64,000 nt of DNA from Thalassolituus maritimus (GCF_900156675.1 NZ_FTOH01000002.1:248001-312000); one strand, 5' to 3'. Counted from the first letter of the stretch, positions 1-8,399 are shown. The notes: generated by a model not told the origin, from the letters alone. Program-made: numbers and translations.

Positions 1-1607
1 GCAACGGCGTCACCCTTGAGCGGCGCGACCTGTGAGTAAGTCAGACCCGGGCGCTTGAGCAGGTCATGCAGGTTATATTCGCGGGTGATGCCCGCTTCGC
101 CCATGCCTTCCAGCGCGATCGCCTCTTCTGTTTTGGGCTGAACCCAGGTGGTTTTTAAACGCTGAGCCTCGGTTTCGATGGCTTCACGCTTGGCAGTGAA
201 CGCCGCCCAGCGCTCATCATTCACAAGACCGAGATCACGGCCGATTTCGGTTAGACGCAGATCCGCATTATCTTCACGCAGCACCAGTCGATATTCAGCA
301 CGGGAGGTGAACATGCGATACGGCTCTTTGGTGCCCATGGTGATCAGGTCGTCGACCAAAACACCGATGTAAGACTGGTCACGACGCGGTACCCAGGCGT
401 CTTTCTCGAGCGCGCGCAGGGCCGCATTAGCACCGGCCAGCAAGCCTTGAGCACCGGCCTCTTCATAACCCGTGGTGCCGTTAATCTGGCCCGCAAAATA
501 GAGGTTATTCACAAACTTGGTTTCAAGGCTGTGTTTGAGATCCTGAGGGTCGAAATAATCATATTCGATGGCATAACCCGGACGGGTAATGTGCGCATTC
601 TCGAAGCCCGCCATGCTGTGGATAAGATCCAACTGCACATCAAAGGGCAATGACGTCGAAATACCGTTCGGGTACAGCTCGTTGCTGTTCAGGCCTTCGG
701 GCTCAACAAAAATCTGATGACTGGTTTTATCCGCAAAGCGCGTGACCTTATCTTCAATCGACGGGCAGTAACGCGGGCCAACGCCTTCAATCACGCCCGC
801 AAACATAGGCGAACGGTCCAGATTAGCGCGGATAATGTCGTGGGTACGCTCGTTGGTGTGGGTGATGTAGCAGCTCACCTGCTCTGGGTGTTCATCCACA
901 GAGCCCATAAAAGACATCACTGGCAGCGGTGTATCGCCCGGCTGCTCCTGCATCACAGAGAAATCCACAGAACGACGATCAATACGCGCAGGCGTGCCGG
1001 TTTTCAGGCGACCCACATTAAACGGCATTTCACGCAGACGTTTTGCCAGCGCAATCGCGGGCGGATCACCGGCACGGCCACCGGAGTGGTTTTCCATACC
1101 AATGTGGATAAGTCCGCCTAAGAAAGTACCCGCGGTCAGAACAACGCTGGTCGCATGAATACGCATATTGGTATTGGTGACCACACCCGCCACGGTAGAA
1201 CCCACACCGTCACCCTGCATAATCAGGTCGTCACAGGCGGCCTGAAAGATATCAAGGTTCGGCTGGTTTTCCACAATGTGGCGGATGGCGCTGCGATACA
1301 GTGCGCGGTCAGCCTGGGCACGAGTAGCACGCACGGCCGGGCCTTTGCGGCTGTTAAGTGTACGGAACTGAATACCGGCTTTGTCGGTAGCACGCGCCAT
1401 GGCACCGCCCAGTGCATCAATTTCTTTCACCAGGTGGCTTTTGCCGATGCCGCCAATGGCTGGGTTGCAGGACATCACGCCCACGGTGTCTGTGTTATGC
1501 GTCAGCAGCAGTGTCTTCGCGCCGGTACGGGCCGACGCCAGCGCCGCCTCGGTTCCGGCGTGTCCACCACCAACAACAATCACGTCATAACGAACGGGAT
1601 AATCCAC
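1..1607 (-). CDS. mnmG: MnmG (GidA), tRNA uridine-34 carboxymethylaminomethyl modification enzyme, 3' end outside window
   Basis: FAD-dependent partner of MnmE in making 5-carboxymethylaminomethyl-uridine at the wobble position of tRNA; cytosolic. The start is GTG at 1607 (read leftwards), preceded by a GAGGTGAG ribosome-binding site and by an in-frame stop a few bases further up, so no longer start is possible. The protein begins [18 protein letters not shown], whose GGGHAG is the Rossmann dinucleotide-binding loop of this family. About 535 codons are visible of the roughly 630 usual, so the C-terminal MnmE-binding helices lie beyond position 1. The usual partner mnmE is 12 kb away at 13629, with accessory genes between them. 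The upstream gap carries DnaA-box-like sites, as beside gidA in E. coli. Confidence 0.95.
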   Translation of the reverse strand, partial: MDYPVRYDVIVVGGGHAGTEAALASARTGAKTLLLTHNTDTVGVMSCNPAIGGIGKSHLVKEIDALGGAMARATDKAGIQFRTLNSRKGPAVRATRAQADRALYRSAIRHIVENQPNLDIFQAACDDLIMQGDGVGSTVAGVVTNTNMRIHATSVVLTAGTFLGGLIHIGMENHSGGRAGDPPAIALAKRLREMPFNVGRLKTGTPARIDRRSVDFSVMQEQPGDTPLPVMSFMGSVDEHPEQVSCYITHTNERTHDIIRANLDRSPMFAGVIEGVGPRYCPSIEDKVTRFADKTSHQIFVEPEGLNSNELYPNGISTSLPFDVQLDLIHSMAGFENAHITRPGYAIEYDYFDPQDLKHSLETKFVNNLYFAGQINGTTGYEEAGAQGLLAGANAALRALEKDAWVPRRDQSYIGVLVDDLITMGTKEPYRMFTSRAEYRLVLREDNADLRLTEIGRDLGLVNDERWAAFTAKREAIETEAQRLKTTWVQPKTEEAIALEGMGEAGITREYNLHDLLKRPGLTYSQVAPLKGDAV

Positions 1608-1719
1608 AACTCACCTCAGTTCCGGTTCATGGGCAGGCACTTAAAGACCACCCAATGTAAAAAGGGCGCGTATTGTAGCACCCGGGAACTCAACCTGATA
1701 GCCAGTGTTTGAATTTTGT

Positions 1720-1950
1720 ACAGATGGTTTATACACAACCGTTTTCAGTCATGTATAAACAGGGATAGTTTTTTCCACAAAGGTGGCACAAACGGATAGA
1801 AGCCAGAAACTACAGGGGCTCCGGATGTGGATAACCCTGTACATTAATGTGGATATTTATTGAGTGACCTATCAGCTTTTTAGGTTATCCAGAAACTTAA
1901 ACATGTTTTCCTGAAACTTTATTCAGGTTTTCTACAGAGTTATTCACAGA
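1720..1950. other. Cluster of DnaA-box-like sites upstream of mnmG (candidate origin element)
   Basis: The gap between mnmG and the next gene holds nonamers close to the DnaA box TTATCCACA: TTATACACA at 1729-1737, TTTTCCACA at 1771-1779, a perfect box on the minus strand at 1826-1834, a one-mismatch minus-strand box at 1848-1856, TTATCCAGA at 1885-1893 and TTATTCACA at 1940-1948. AT-rich sequence at about 1895-1935 contains a small inverted repeat (CCTGAA/TTCAGG). In E. coli oriC lies next to gidA/mnmG, so this is a real candidate for an origin or a DnaA-titration/regulatory site. The rpmH-dnaA gap holds a second cluster and is the more usual origin in Pseudomonas-like genomes; which one fires cannot be decided here. 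Confidence 0.55.
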
Positions 1951-1959
1951 TATTTGGAG

Positions 1960-2808
1960 CTATTCTGTCGTTTCTGCAGTCTCGTCTGTTGTTTCATCCG
2001 TCGTCGTATCTGTGGTTGTATCTGTTGTGGCCGTTGCCGAGGTGTAGCGCGCATACAGAAGCTCTTCTTCTTTGCGTATGAACAACTCCAGCTCGCCATT
2101 GGCGTTAACCGAGGCATAGCCCGGCGCGTTGGTGACGTTAAAACCGGGACAATTCTTACGCTCTGACAACTGCACGGTGTAGAGGTTGACCTCTTCATTG
2201 AGAATCCGGATCGTCCCGCGCGTCGTGCAACCGGTTGCCGGGGTCGCAACACTGACCTCACGGAATGAGAGCTCGTCGCCTACCTCGGTGAGATAAAGTT
2301 CGTACCCCGTCGACATCCACTTGCCACGCAAGGTCGCCAGCCGCGAGTTCGTATCCCAGGTACCGTCGTTGCTCAGTGTAAAGCCGCCTGGAGCCGTATC
2401 ACTGTCGTAGTCACCAACGAGCGTGTCATCGGTTGTCGTTGTCGGATAAAGCAGGCCTGAGAGGGTGAAATCTTCCGGTGCGCCCCCTGCAACAAACTGG
2501 TTCGCTGCAGTGTCACTGGTGGTGTAGGAGTAACCACTCAAGGTCATTGTCGCTGTAGCACTGTCGTTATCGAGCGCCACTGTGCCGTAAAAGGCGATGG
2601 TTTCATCAAAGCCGAACACATTGCCGTTATACATCAGCATCCTCAATGCCCCGGCCTGATCAAGCTGACCATTCCACAAACCATTCAGCCTCAATGTCGG
2701 ATCGGAGACGCTATCGCCCTGATCGTTAACAATGTCGTCCGATTCCTCTTCCTCCAGGCAGCCAGTCGCAAACAGAGGTAGCAGTATGAAAATAAGCACG
2801 CGTAACAT
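1960..2808 (-). CDS. Hypothetical lipoprotein with Thr/Asp-rich tail
   Basis: Not recognised as a named family. From ATG at 2808 (AGGA upstream) the protein begins MLRVLIFILLPLFATGC, a lipoprotein signal peptide with lipobox FATGC and acidic residues right after the Cys, so it is probably membrane-anchored and exported. A TTG 30 bases upstream is also open, but would put ten extra residues before the signal. The body of about 280 residues is rich in Thr, Asp, Gly and Tyr, as in beta-rich secreted proteins, and the C-terminus is a low-complexity run of repeated TTD/TTDE units (about the last 25 residues). It stands alone, opposite to and divergent from the TetR gene. Confidence 0.75.
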   Translation of the reverse strand: MLRVLIFILLPLFATGCLEEEESDDIVNDQGDSVSDPTLRLNGLWNGQLDQAGALRMLMYNGNVFGFDETIAFYGTVALDNDSATATMTLSGYSYTTSDTAANQFVAGGAPEDFTLSGLLYPTTTTDDTLVGDYDSDTAPGGFTLSNDGTWDTNSRLATLRGKWMSTGYELYLTEVGDELSFREVSVATPATGCTTRGTIRILNEEVNLYTVQLSERKNCPGFNVTNAPGYASVNANGELELFIRKEEELLYARYTSATATTDTTTDTTTDETTDETAETTE

Positions 2809-2893
2809 GGTCAGTCCTGATCGAGTCAATCTCACCAAAGCTTAGTTCATCTGCCGGATTTTTCCGGTAAAGAACGGGAGACAGGGAGGCACC

Positions 2894-3442
2894 ATGTCCG
2901 AGACGCGCGCCCAGCTGAAACATATCGCTATCGACCAGATTCAACAGGCGAATCTGGCCGCAGCCAGCTTTCGTGAACTGGGAAAGGCAGCGGGCATCAA
3001 GTCCAGCTCTGTGCACTACCACTTCCAGAGCCGCGAGCGACTCCTCACTGAGCTACTGCAAGATTACGACCTCAAGTTCTTCAGCGAACTGGATGCTGCC
3101 ACGGCAGGCACCCATCGACCACGTCAACGATTGGGGGCGCTGATCGATGTATTTGAGAGCTTCCATACTCATCGCCGCCAATGCATGAGCCTTGCCTATG
3201 CGGCCTCGCCCCACGAACTCAGCGATGCCAGTCTCGGCGCTGTGAATACATTCCTCGAGCACATGGAACGCTGGGTAGAAGACGCGTTGCAGAAAGCGAG
3301 CCTGTTACCCATTCCGAAAGATGAACTGGCCTGCGTCATTGTCTCTACTCTCGAAGGCTCATTACTGTTTGACCGCCTGAGCGACAATCCGCGACACCTG
3401 CACGCTGCACGCAGCTGGATTGCCTCTCTCAGCAGCTACTGA
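2894..3442 (+). CDS. TetR/AcrR family transcriptional regulator
   Basis: 182 residues, the usual length for TetR repressors. Residues about 20-55 form the N-terminal helix-turn-helix: FRELGKAAGIKSSSVHYHF matches the TetR pattern (…LA..AGVS.G..Y.HF..K..L). The remaining two thirds is helical and would bind a ligand and dimerise; the ligand cannot be told. ATG at 2894 has GGGAGG upstream. It sits about 150 bases upstream of, and in the same direction as, the two tandem PF10118 proteins, so it probably controls them, an inference from position. Such regulators often govern lipid or xenobiotic genes in marine gammaproteobacteria. Confidence 0.9.
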   Translation: MSETRAQLKHIAIDQIQQANLAAASFRELGKAAGIKSSSVHYHFQSRERLLTELLQDYDLKFFSELDAATAGTHRPRQRLGALIDVFESFHTHRRQCMSLAYAASPHELSDASLGAVNTFLEHMERWVEDALQKASLLPIPKDELACVIVSTLEGSLLFDRLSDNPRHLHAARSWIASLSSY

Positions 3443-3592
3443 CTCTTTCTGGCACTTTTCATGGCCTGAAACGACACATCTAGCAGGGCAACTTTGTCCG
3501 AACTCCACCTGTCACAAGCCTTATACAGCGACTATCGTGGTTAACAAATGCACAGAAAACCACTGAGCTAACCGCAGTAAGGCAGGTAAATC

Positions 3593-4435
3593 ATGACTAA
3601 AACAGCACGTGAAATCAGCGCTGATATTGAATTTCCCGGTCGCAAAATGGACTTTGGTTTCGACTTCGAAGACTTGCCTCGTTACTGGAACGATAACGAC
3701 GCATTCAAGACACACTTTATGAACGCACTCTCATGCCTGTTCCTCGAAGGCGAGCGTATGTTCATCGATGCCGTGCGCGACAGCCAACATCTGGTCAAAG
3801 ATGAGAAGCTTTTGTCACAGGTGAAAAGCTTCATCAAGCAAGAAGCCATTCACGGGCACGAGCACCACAAATTCAGTGAATACCTGGATTCTATGGGCTA
3901 CCCGGCGACCAAAGTAGAAGACTTTGAGCGCAAAGAGAAAAAGCTCATGCGTAAGTACATGCCAGCGAAGCGTCGTCTGGCGATTACCTGCGCCGTCGAG
4001 CACTTCACCGCCATTCTGGCGCATCAGGTGCTGACCAATCCAGAAGCCACTGAAGGCATGGACCCACGTTTCAAAGAAATGTGGACATGGCACGCCATCG
4101 AAGAAACCGAACATAAAGGCGTCTGCTACGACGTTTACGAGCAAACGGGCGGAGGCTATTGGCTGCGCGTCTTTGCCATGTTTAACGTCACCTGGATGTT
4201 CTTGTTGCGCACTGCCATAGTGCAGGGGATCTTCCTGTGGAAAGACGGTAAGCTGTTTAAACCGTCTACCTGGAAATCAGGTTTCAAGTTCTTCTGGAAA
4301 AAGCCCGGGCTGATCCCGAGCATCTGGAGCGACTACAAAGATTACTACCGCCGCGACTTCCACCCATGGGATCACGACAACCGTGAGCTGCTGGGCGAAT
4401 GGCAGGCGGGCCACGATAATTATAAGACTGTATAA
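3593..4435 (+). CDS. PF10118 'metal-dependent hydrolase' family protein with diiron signature (copy 1)
   Basis: 280 residues, close to full length for the family annotated as predicted metal-dependent hydrolase (COG3687). No reaction is established. Possible metal ligands, in order: E54 (LEGERMF), E84-A-I-H87 (followed by GHEHH), E136-H137 (VEHFTA), and E171-x-x-H174 (WHAIEETEHK). The order E, ExxH, E, ExxH and their spacing are those of ferritin-like diiron four-helix bundles. A hydrophobic stretch at about 193-215 may touch a membrane or lipid. The start has AGGCAGGT upstream. Copy 2 follows after 4 bases, and a diverged third copy lies at 28293-29144. The TetR gene upstream is the likely regulator. 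Confidence 0.85.
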   Translation: MTKTAREISADIEFPGRKMDFGFDFEDLPRYWNDNDAFKTHFMNALSCLFLEGERMFIDAVRDSQHLVKDEKLLSQVKSFIKQEAIHGHEHHKFSEYLDSMGYPATKVEDFERKEKKLMRKYMPAKRRLAITCAVEHFTAILAHQVLTNPEATEGMDPRFKEMWTWHAIEETEHKGVCYDVYEQTGGGYWLRVFAMFNVTWMFLLRTAIVQGIFLWKDGKLFKPSTWKSGFKFFWKKPGLIPSIWSDYKDYYRRDFHPWDHDNRELLGEWQAGHDNYKTV

Positions 4436-4439
4436 AACT

Positions 4440-5291
4440 ATGACTGATAAACAAGCGACCGCCCGCAATGTGAGTGCGGGCATTGAATTTCATGGCCGTA
4501 AAATGGACTTCGGATTCGAATTCGAAGACCTGCCGCGTTACTGGTACGGCAATGACGCCTTTAAAAGCACCCTGATGAACGCGCTTTCTTGCCTGTTCCT
4601 GGAGGGCGAGCGCCTGTTTATCGATGCAGTCCGTGACAACGAACACCTGGTGAAAGACGAACGCCTGCAAAAGCAGGTGAAGAATTTCATCAAACAGGAA
4701 GCGATTCACGGTCACGAGCACCATATGCTCAGCGAATACCTCGACACGCTCGGCTATCCGGCGACAAAGGTAGAGGCTCAGGAACGCGCAGTAAGACTCT
4801 TCCTCAAAAAACACGTCCCGGCGAAAGACCGTCTGGCCATTACCTGTGCGGTAGAACACTTCACCGCCATGCTGGCTCATCAGATGCTCACCAACAACGA
4901 GCTGACCGACGAAATGGACCCACGCATCCGCGAAATGTGGAAGTGGCACGCCATCGAAGAGACCGAGCACAAAGGCGTCTGCTTCGACGTGTATGAAGCC
5001 GCTGGCGGAGGCTACTGGAAGCGGGTATTCCACATGGCCACCATCACCATGACCTTCGTCATGCGACTCAGCACAGTGCAGGCGTACTTCCTGTGGAAAG
5101 ATAAGCAGCTGTTCAAATGGTCGACCTGGAAATCCGCGTTCCGCTTCTACTGGAAAACGCCTGCGCTGATCCCGACCATCTGGAAAGAATACAAAGACTA
5201 CTACCGTCGCGACTTCCACCCATGGGAGCACGACAACCGCGAACTGCTCGAAGGCTGGGAAGCCGAGCACGACAACTACAAAGCGGTATAA
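4440..5291 (+). CDS. PF10118 'metal-dependent hydrolase' family protein with diiron signature (copy 2)
   Basis: 283 residues from ATG at 4440, clearly a tandem duplicate of the preceding gene (shared blocks KMDFGFEFEDLPRYW, EAIHGHEHH, WHAIEETEHKGVC). All putative metal ligands are kept: E57, E87xxH90, the EH pair near 139, and ExxH in EETEH near 174. The gap to copy 1 is only 4 bases and no Shine-Dalgarno is visible, so translation is probably coupled. A longer reading from 4383 exists, but it would overlap copy 1 and add residues foreign to the family. Both copies are kept intact, which suggests separate substrates or a heteromer; that is inference. A hairpin follows at 5300-5323. Confidence 0.85.
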   Translation: MTDKQATARNVSAGIEFHGRKMDFGFEFEDLPRYWYGNDAFKSTLMNALSCLFLEGERLFIDAVRDNEHLVKDERLQKQVKNFIKQEAIHGHEHHMLSEYLDTLGYPATKVEAQERAVRLFLKKHVPAKDRLAITCAVEHFTAMLAHQMLTNNELTDEMDPRIREMWKWHAIEETEHKGVCFDVYEAAGGGYWKRVFHMATITMTFVMRLSTVQAYFLWKDKQLFKWSTWKSAFRFYWKTPALIPTIWKEYKDYYRRDFHPWEHDNRELLEGWEAEHDNYKAV

Positions 5292-5299
5292 CTCTATTC

Positions 5300-5323
5300 G
5301 GCGGCCACCTCAAAGTGGCCGCC
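5300..5323 (+). terminator. Hairpin after the PF10118 pair
   Basis: Perfect 9-base stem GGCGGCCAC/GTGGCCGCC with a 6-base loop, starting 9 bases after the stop codon of copy 2. There is no clean T-run behind it, so termination may be partial or Rho-assisted. Confidence 0.55.
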
Positions 5324-5424
5324 AATGTCTTACCTTATTTGCCTTTACCAGACACCCGTTTTAGACTCGCTGCAACCGGGCCAGAACCCGGCACCTCACA
5401 TGGAAGTATGGATATCCCAGCGTC

Positions 5425-6930
5425 ATGGCCGATTTCGAACTAGAAGACCTTCAGGGCAACCGTTACCGACTCCGACGCGGCTCAGGCCCCGGTCTGTACC
5501 ACCCAGAGAACCTCTGCACGGGTGGCAACTTTGATGCCGAACGTCTGCTTGGCCACTTCAGCACAAGCAATATCGACGACAGCTTTAATCACTTCTATTT
5601 CGACGTACTGTCAAAGTTGGATGACCGTCCGTCATGCCCGCGGCAAGCGCTGACCAAAGCCATTGCAGCCAACTACCTGACGCTCGAGAAAGTCGATACC
5701 GCTCGAGCAGTCGACGACGAAGTACCCGATGATCGCCCATTCCTGCGTGTGCAGATTGAAAACGCCCTGCGTCAGATCGTCGAAGGCGAACGCCGCGAAG
5801 CCGCCATGCACCAACGTCAGATGGATAAAGAATCCACCGTAATGAAAGGCCTGATCTACACAGGCGCCTTCATGACCGGCATCGGTTCATCCGCCTGGGG
5901 CCTTGCAGTACAGGTAAAAGAGCTCAGCGACGTCATCAACCCATTTAAGAAAATGGAACACCATGCCAAAGCACTTCGTGCCGCATGGGAATCGGACAAC
6001 TTCGCAGACACCTACGCCGAAACTTATCTGAGCGGCGAAAAGCGCGAACTCGTTGAAGCCATCGGCTTCGACCCGAGCCAGATCACCCAGCAGCAGATCG
6101 ACGAAGCGATTGCCATGACCGACCTGGTGCTCAACGACGAAACCCTGCGCGACATTTTATATCGCTTCGTCAAAGACTACGCCGAAGCCCAGCACGCCAT
6201 CGAAATCACCGAAGTCGCAGGCTCTGGCGCATTTGAATTGATCCTGACCATCATCGTCGCTGCCGTCACAGGTGGTGCAGGTGTGGTTGCCGCCGTTGGC
6301 AGCAAGATGCACCTGGTGCGTAAGTTCAACAAAGTCGGTGACCTGTTAGCTGACTTTGCGAAAGCAACCAAACAAATTAAGAACCGTAAAAAAGCGTTCA
6401 ATGGTAAGAACACCGGCCCAGGCAAACTGGAATCCGTCGATGGTTCGGTGAAGAAAACCGATGCGCATGGGGCTGAGACGGGAGAGGTGAGTAAGTCTGT
6501 AACTGAAAATACATGGCACACCTCAGATGCCGCTCCGAAAATTCAGGGGGTTTTAAACGGTATCGACCCCAAATATCTCAATCCAGATAGCAGGTTTGGT
6601 CCCGCGTTCTACGTAGGAGAAGAACCAACAACAACCATTGCAGAATTGGCACATCACAATGTAGATGCCAAATTCAGTATAAGATTTCAACTAAATAAAG
6701 ATGCAATGAATACCCTAGACTTAACCGATCCTGAGATTGCGAGAGAATGGGGATATTCTGGTGGACCTATATCCTCCGAAACAAAGTCGATTGGCGCAAA
6801 GGCGGCGTCATCAGGCTACAATGTGATTCGTTTCCCATCAGAGAGAGCACCTGGTGGGGTCAACAATGCGGTTCTCTCTGACTTCAATGAAATATTAAAA
6901 CCACAAAGCGTATCTCCGGTGAAATTATGA
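5425..6930 (+). CDS. Probable polymorphic (type VI-like) toxin with C-terminal ADP-ribosyltransferase/RES-like domain
   Basis: 501 residues. Residues 1-330 form a carrier region: a charged N-terminus, hydrophobic stretches at about 141-163 and 268-293 (ELILTIIVAAVTGGAGVVAA), then a basic linker (about 296-325). This layout is typical of type VI secretion effectors with a pre-toxin membrane region. Residues about 360-501 form a different domain: NPDSRFGPAFYVGEEP then TTTIAELAHH, and later GYNVIRFPSERA. The Arg390, Glu407 and Ser/Asn pattern resembles RES/ADP-ribosyltransferase folds and, from memory, Rhs-linked toxins that modify EF-Tu (TreTu). Base use turns AT-rich from about 6481, so the toxin tip was probably swapped in. 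The ATGA overlap with the next gene is typical of a toxin-immunity pair. No Shine-Dalgarno is clear at 5425, and no vgrG, hcp or PAAR gene is in the window. Confidence 0.7.
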   Translation: MADFELEDLQGNRYRLRRGSGPGLYHPENLCTGGNFDAERLLGHFSTSNIDDSFNHFYFDVLSKLDDRPSCPRQALTKAIAANYLTLEKVDTARAVDDEVPDDRPFLRVQIENALRQIVEGERREAAMHQRQMDKESTVMKGLIYTGAFMTGIGSSAWGLAVQVKELSDVINPFKKMEHHAKALRAAWESDNFADTYAETYLSGEKRELVEAIGFDPSQITQQQIDEAIAMTDLVLNDETLRDILYRFVKDYAEAQHAIEITEVAGSGAFELILTIIVAAVTGGAGVVAAVGSKMHLVRKFNKVGDLLADFAKATKQIKNRKKAFNGKNTGPGKLESVDGSVKKTDAHGAETGEVSKSVTENTWHTSDAAPKIQGVLNGIDPKYLNPDSRFGPAFYVGEEPTTTIAELAHHNVDAKFSIRFQLNKDAMNTLDLTDPEIAREWGYSGGPISSETKSIGAKAASSGYNVIRFPSERAPGGVNNAVLSDFNEILKPQSVSPVKL

Positions 6931-7379
6931 AACTATATCTATTAGAGTACACGTGTTCAGAGTGCAGCCAAAAATTTAAGTCTCCCACGCTCACAGGAAG
7001 TCCATATGGGGAATTTATTTTGCGCAGCTCCACTCCCGGAAAGATTGCATATTTGAATGCGTTAATCGATAAAACATATGATGAAGTCGATGAAATAATG
7101 AAGTCATCAGGTAGGGTATACAACATATATGATCTTTATAAGGTATATTCTTACTCTGCCTGTGATCCCGATGAAAACGGAAATTTATACGAAATAGGAA
7201 AAAATCCCACCTGCCCTAACTGTGGCTCATTAGACGTGGAGAATTGGATAGGAACATATCCAGAAGAATTCATCGATATAGATGTCCCTTACCTTAGCCA
7301 CGAGAAATGGAATATAAAAGATAAATCAGAGAAAACATCTATCATCATCGATAAAATGAATAAAATGAATTTGCTTTGA
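6927..7379 (+). CDS. Putative cognate immunity protein with zinc-ribbon-like cysteines
   Basis: 150 residues; its ATG overlaps the toxin stop (ATGA), so it is translationally coupled to the toxin and is the natural candidate for its immunity protein. It is acidic and AT-rich, both common for such genes. Two CxxC pairs, CSEC at about residues 10-13 and CPNC at about 94-97, could form a zinc ribbon. The family was not recognised. There is no signal peptide or membrane segment, so it should act in the cytoplasm, matching a toxin with a cytosolic target. The immunity role is inferred only from position. Confidence 0.65.
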   Translation: MKLYLLEYTCSECSQKFKSPTLTGSPYGEFILRSSTPGKIAYLNALIDKTYDEVDEIMKSSGRVYNIYDLYKVYSYSACDPDENGNLYEIGKNPTCPNCGSLDVENWIGTYPEEFIDIDVPYLSHEKWNIKDKSEKTSIIIDKMNKMNLL

Positions 7380-7710
7380 TAAATATCAGCCTAGGAGTTT
7401 TTAACTGAGCTTCCGATTTTCTTAAAGGTTTCTCAAGTTAGTAGTGTTGCTGTAAATGTAGTAAGGTTTCAAGGATATTTATCACAAAACTAATCTAAAT
7501 CTTAACGTCTATCTTACTTCACATGGATCAACGGTAGTTCTCCGTAAATTCGATCATTTCTGCACCTACTACTATAACTACTACGTACTTCATCGTTATC
7601 TTCTATCTAAGTCACTGAAAAATAGCAACTATAGAAGGAGTTAAGCTCTATGCTATTAAAGTGGAGCAATACTCTAATGCCTCTGTTGAGGTGGCCCTGG
7701 CGAGTAGGTT
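7380..7710. other. AT-rich gap without an intact gene
   Basis: No open frame here can be supported on either strand. Base composition stays AT-rich like the flanking immunity genes. It probably held the body of a displaced toxin module whose last part survives at 7711-7958, but only that last part is recognisable. Confidence 0.4.
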
Positions 7711-7958
7711 AATTATGCTGGCATGGATGGCAACCTAAACGAAGGTGCACGGAAGTGTATGGAGAATAAGTGGGCGGATGCTTTAAAGGAAGATCCCCGA
7801 AATAAGTTGAAGTTGAAGTTGAAGTTGAAATCAATGCATTCTACGATGCAGAAAGCAAACGCACTGAAGCATTTGAAGTAATTTATAAAATTGATGGTGA
7901 AAAAACAGAGGCCATCTTCGAGAACATACCTAGTGGTAAATATGAGCTTAACAGTTGA
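7711..7958 (+). pseudogene. C-terminal relic of a DNA/RNA non-specific endonuclease toxin
   Basis: Two adjoining frames together read like the end of an Endonuclea_NS_2 nuclease. The first (from 7723) gives MDGNLNEGARKCMENKW followed by ADALKEDPRNK; the second (ending at TGA 7956-7958) gives VEVEINAFYDAESKR, then FEVIYKIDGEK. Such nucleases end with a MD.NLN.G.(W/R)K.MEN.WA.AL block and a SKRP..F.V.Y.IDG block. The frame change lies just before a hexamer repeat (7804-7827), and the catalytic part upstream is gone. The last codons overlap the start of the YezG-like gene at 7942, the arrangement of an intact toxin-immunity pair. YezG-type proteins are known partners of this nuclease class (YeeF-YezG of Bacillus). 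Confidence 0.6.
7804..7827 (+). repeat. Hexanucleotide tandem repeat (AAGTTG)x4
   Basis: Four exact copies of AAGTTG in a row inside the nuclease relic. In one frame it reads (KL)n, in another (VE)n. Loss or gain of a unit would not shift the frame, so the frame break close by is a separate event. Confidence 0.85.
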
Positions 7959-8274
7959 TCAAATTTACGAAAAAATAGCTGATAATATAGTTAGTTCGAT
8001 AGACCAGAAGTGGGAAGCTGCATTTATTGATTTTTTGTACTTTGGAGACGCAGCGGAATATAAAGGAACCTATATACCTGAAGATGGTTCAGAAAAAACT
8101 GAATTTAAAGTCGGTTATAAAAATTATAAATTACTGAAAGAATTAAATCTCTTAACTAGTACAACACAGGAACCATGGAATCATGCTAGGTACGTTCTTT
8201 CACATAACGGAGAATTTTCAGTAACATTTGAATGGGATCAAGACCTAACCGATGAAATCGAAGCCAACTCCTAA
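7942..8274 (+). CDS. YezG-like (DUF600) immunity protein
   Basis: 110 residues from ATG at 7942; an upstream start at 7891 is open but would add residues not typical of the family. Layout fits YezG/DUF600 immunity proteins: an N-terminal helix (IYEKIADNIVSSI), a Trp (QKWEAA), a central LLKELN..L segment, and the C-terminal FSVTFEWDQDLTDEI, close to the family ending. The protein is acidic and cytosolic. It overlaps the tail of a nuclease relic, so it is probably an orphan immunity gene kept after its toxin was displaced, able to protect against incoming toxins of that class. A hairpin follows at 8280-8313. Confidence 0.7.
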   Translation: MSLTVDQIYEKIADNIVSSIDQKWEAAFIDFLYFGDAAEYKGTYIPEDGSEKTEFKVGYKNYKLLKELNLLTSTTQEPWNHARYVLSHNGEFSVTFEWDQDLTDEIEANS

Positions 8275-8279
8275 ATAAA

Positions 8280-8313
8280 GTCGGGAAAAATGTTTCATTT
8301 TTCGCTTCCCGAC
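8280..8313 (+). terminator. Hairpin after the YezG-like gene
   Basis: Inverted repeat GTCGGGAA ... TTCCCGAC with an 18-base, T-rich loop, 6 bases after the stop at 8274. No T-run follows the stem, so termination strength is uncertain. Confidence 0.45.
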
Positions 8314-8393
8314 CATCATCGTTCGAAGTTATATATCGCATAGGAACAGGCAGGCCAAATCTTACCAACTTTAAGAATCAGCCTGTAGGTTAA
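8313..8393 (+). pseudogene. Possible C-terminal relic of a second toxin module
   Basis: An open frame with no start codon ends at TAA 8391-8393 and reads PSSFEVIYRIGTGR followed by PNLTNFKNQPVG. It ends 6 bases before the ATG of the next immunity-like gene, exactly where a toxin stop would lie. The family was not recognised and only about 26 codons are open, so chance cannot be excluded. The parallel with the nuclease relic at 7711-7958 is the main argument. Confidence 0.3.
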
Positions 8394-8399
8394 ATAAGT

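Noticed and set aside
1155-1712. Plus-strand open frame of 185 codons across mnmG
   Set aside because: Mirror image of the minus-strand mnmG gene, which has a clear GTG start and family motifs.
4284-5270. 328-codon open frame on the minus strand across the second PF10118 gene
   Set aside because: It is a codon-bias shadow of the plus-strand gene: the plus-strand product has family motifs, the minus-strand product has none and its repeats mirror the tandem duplication.
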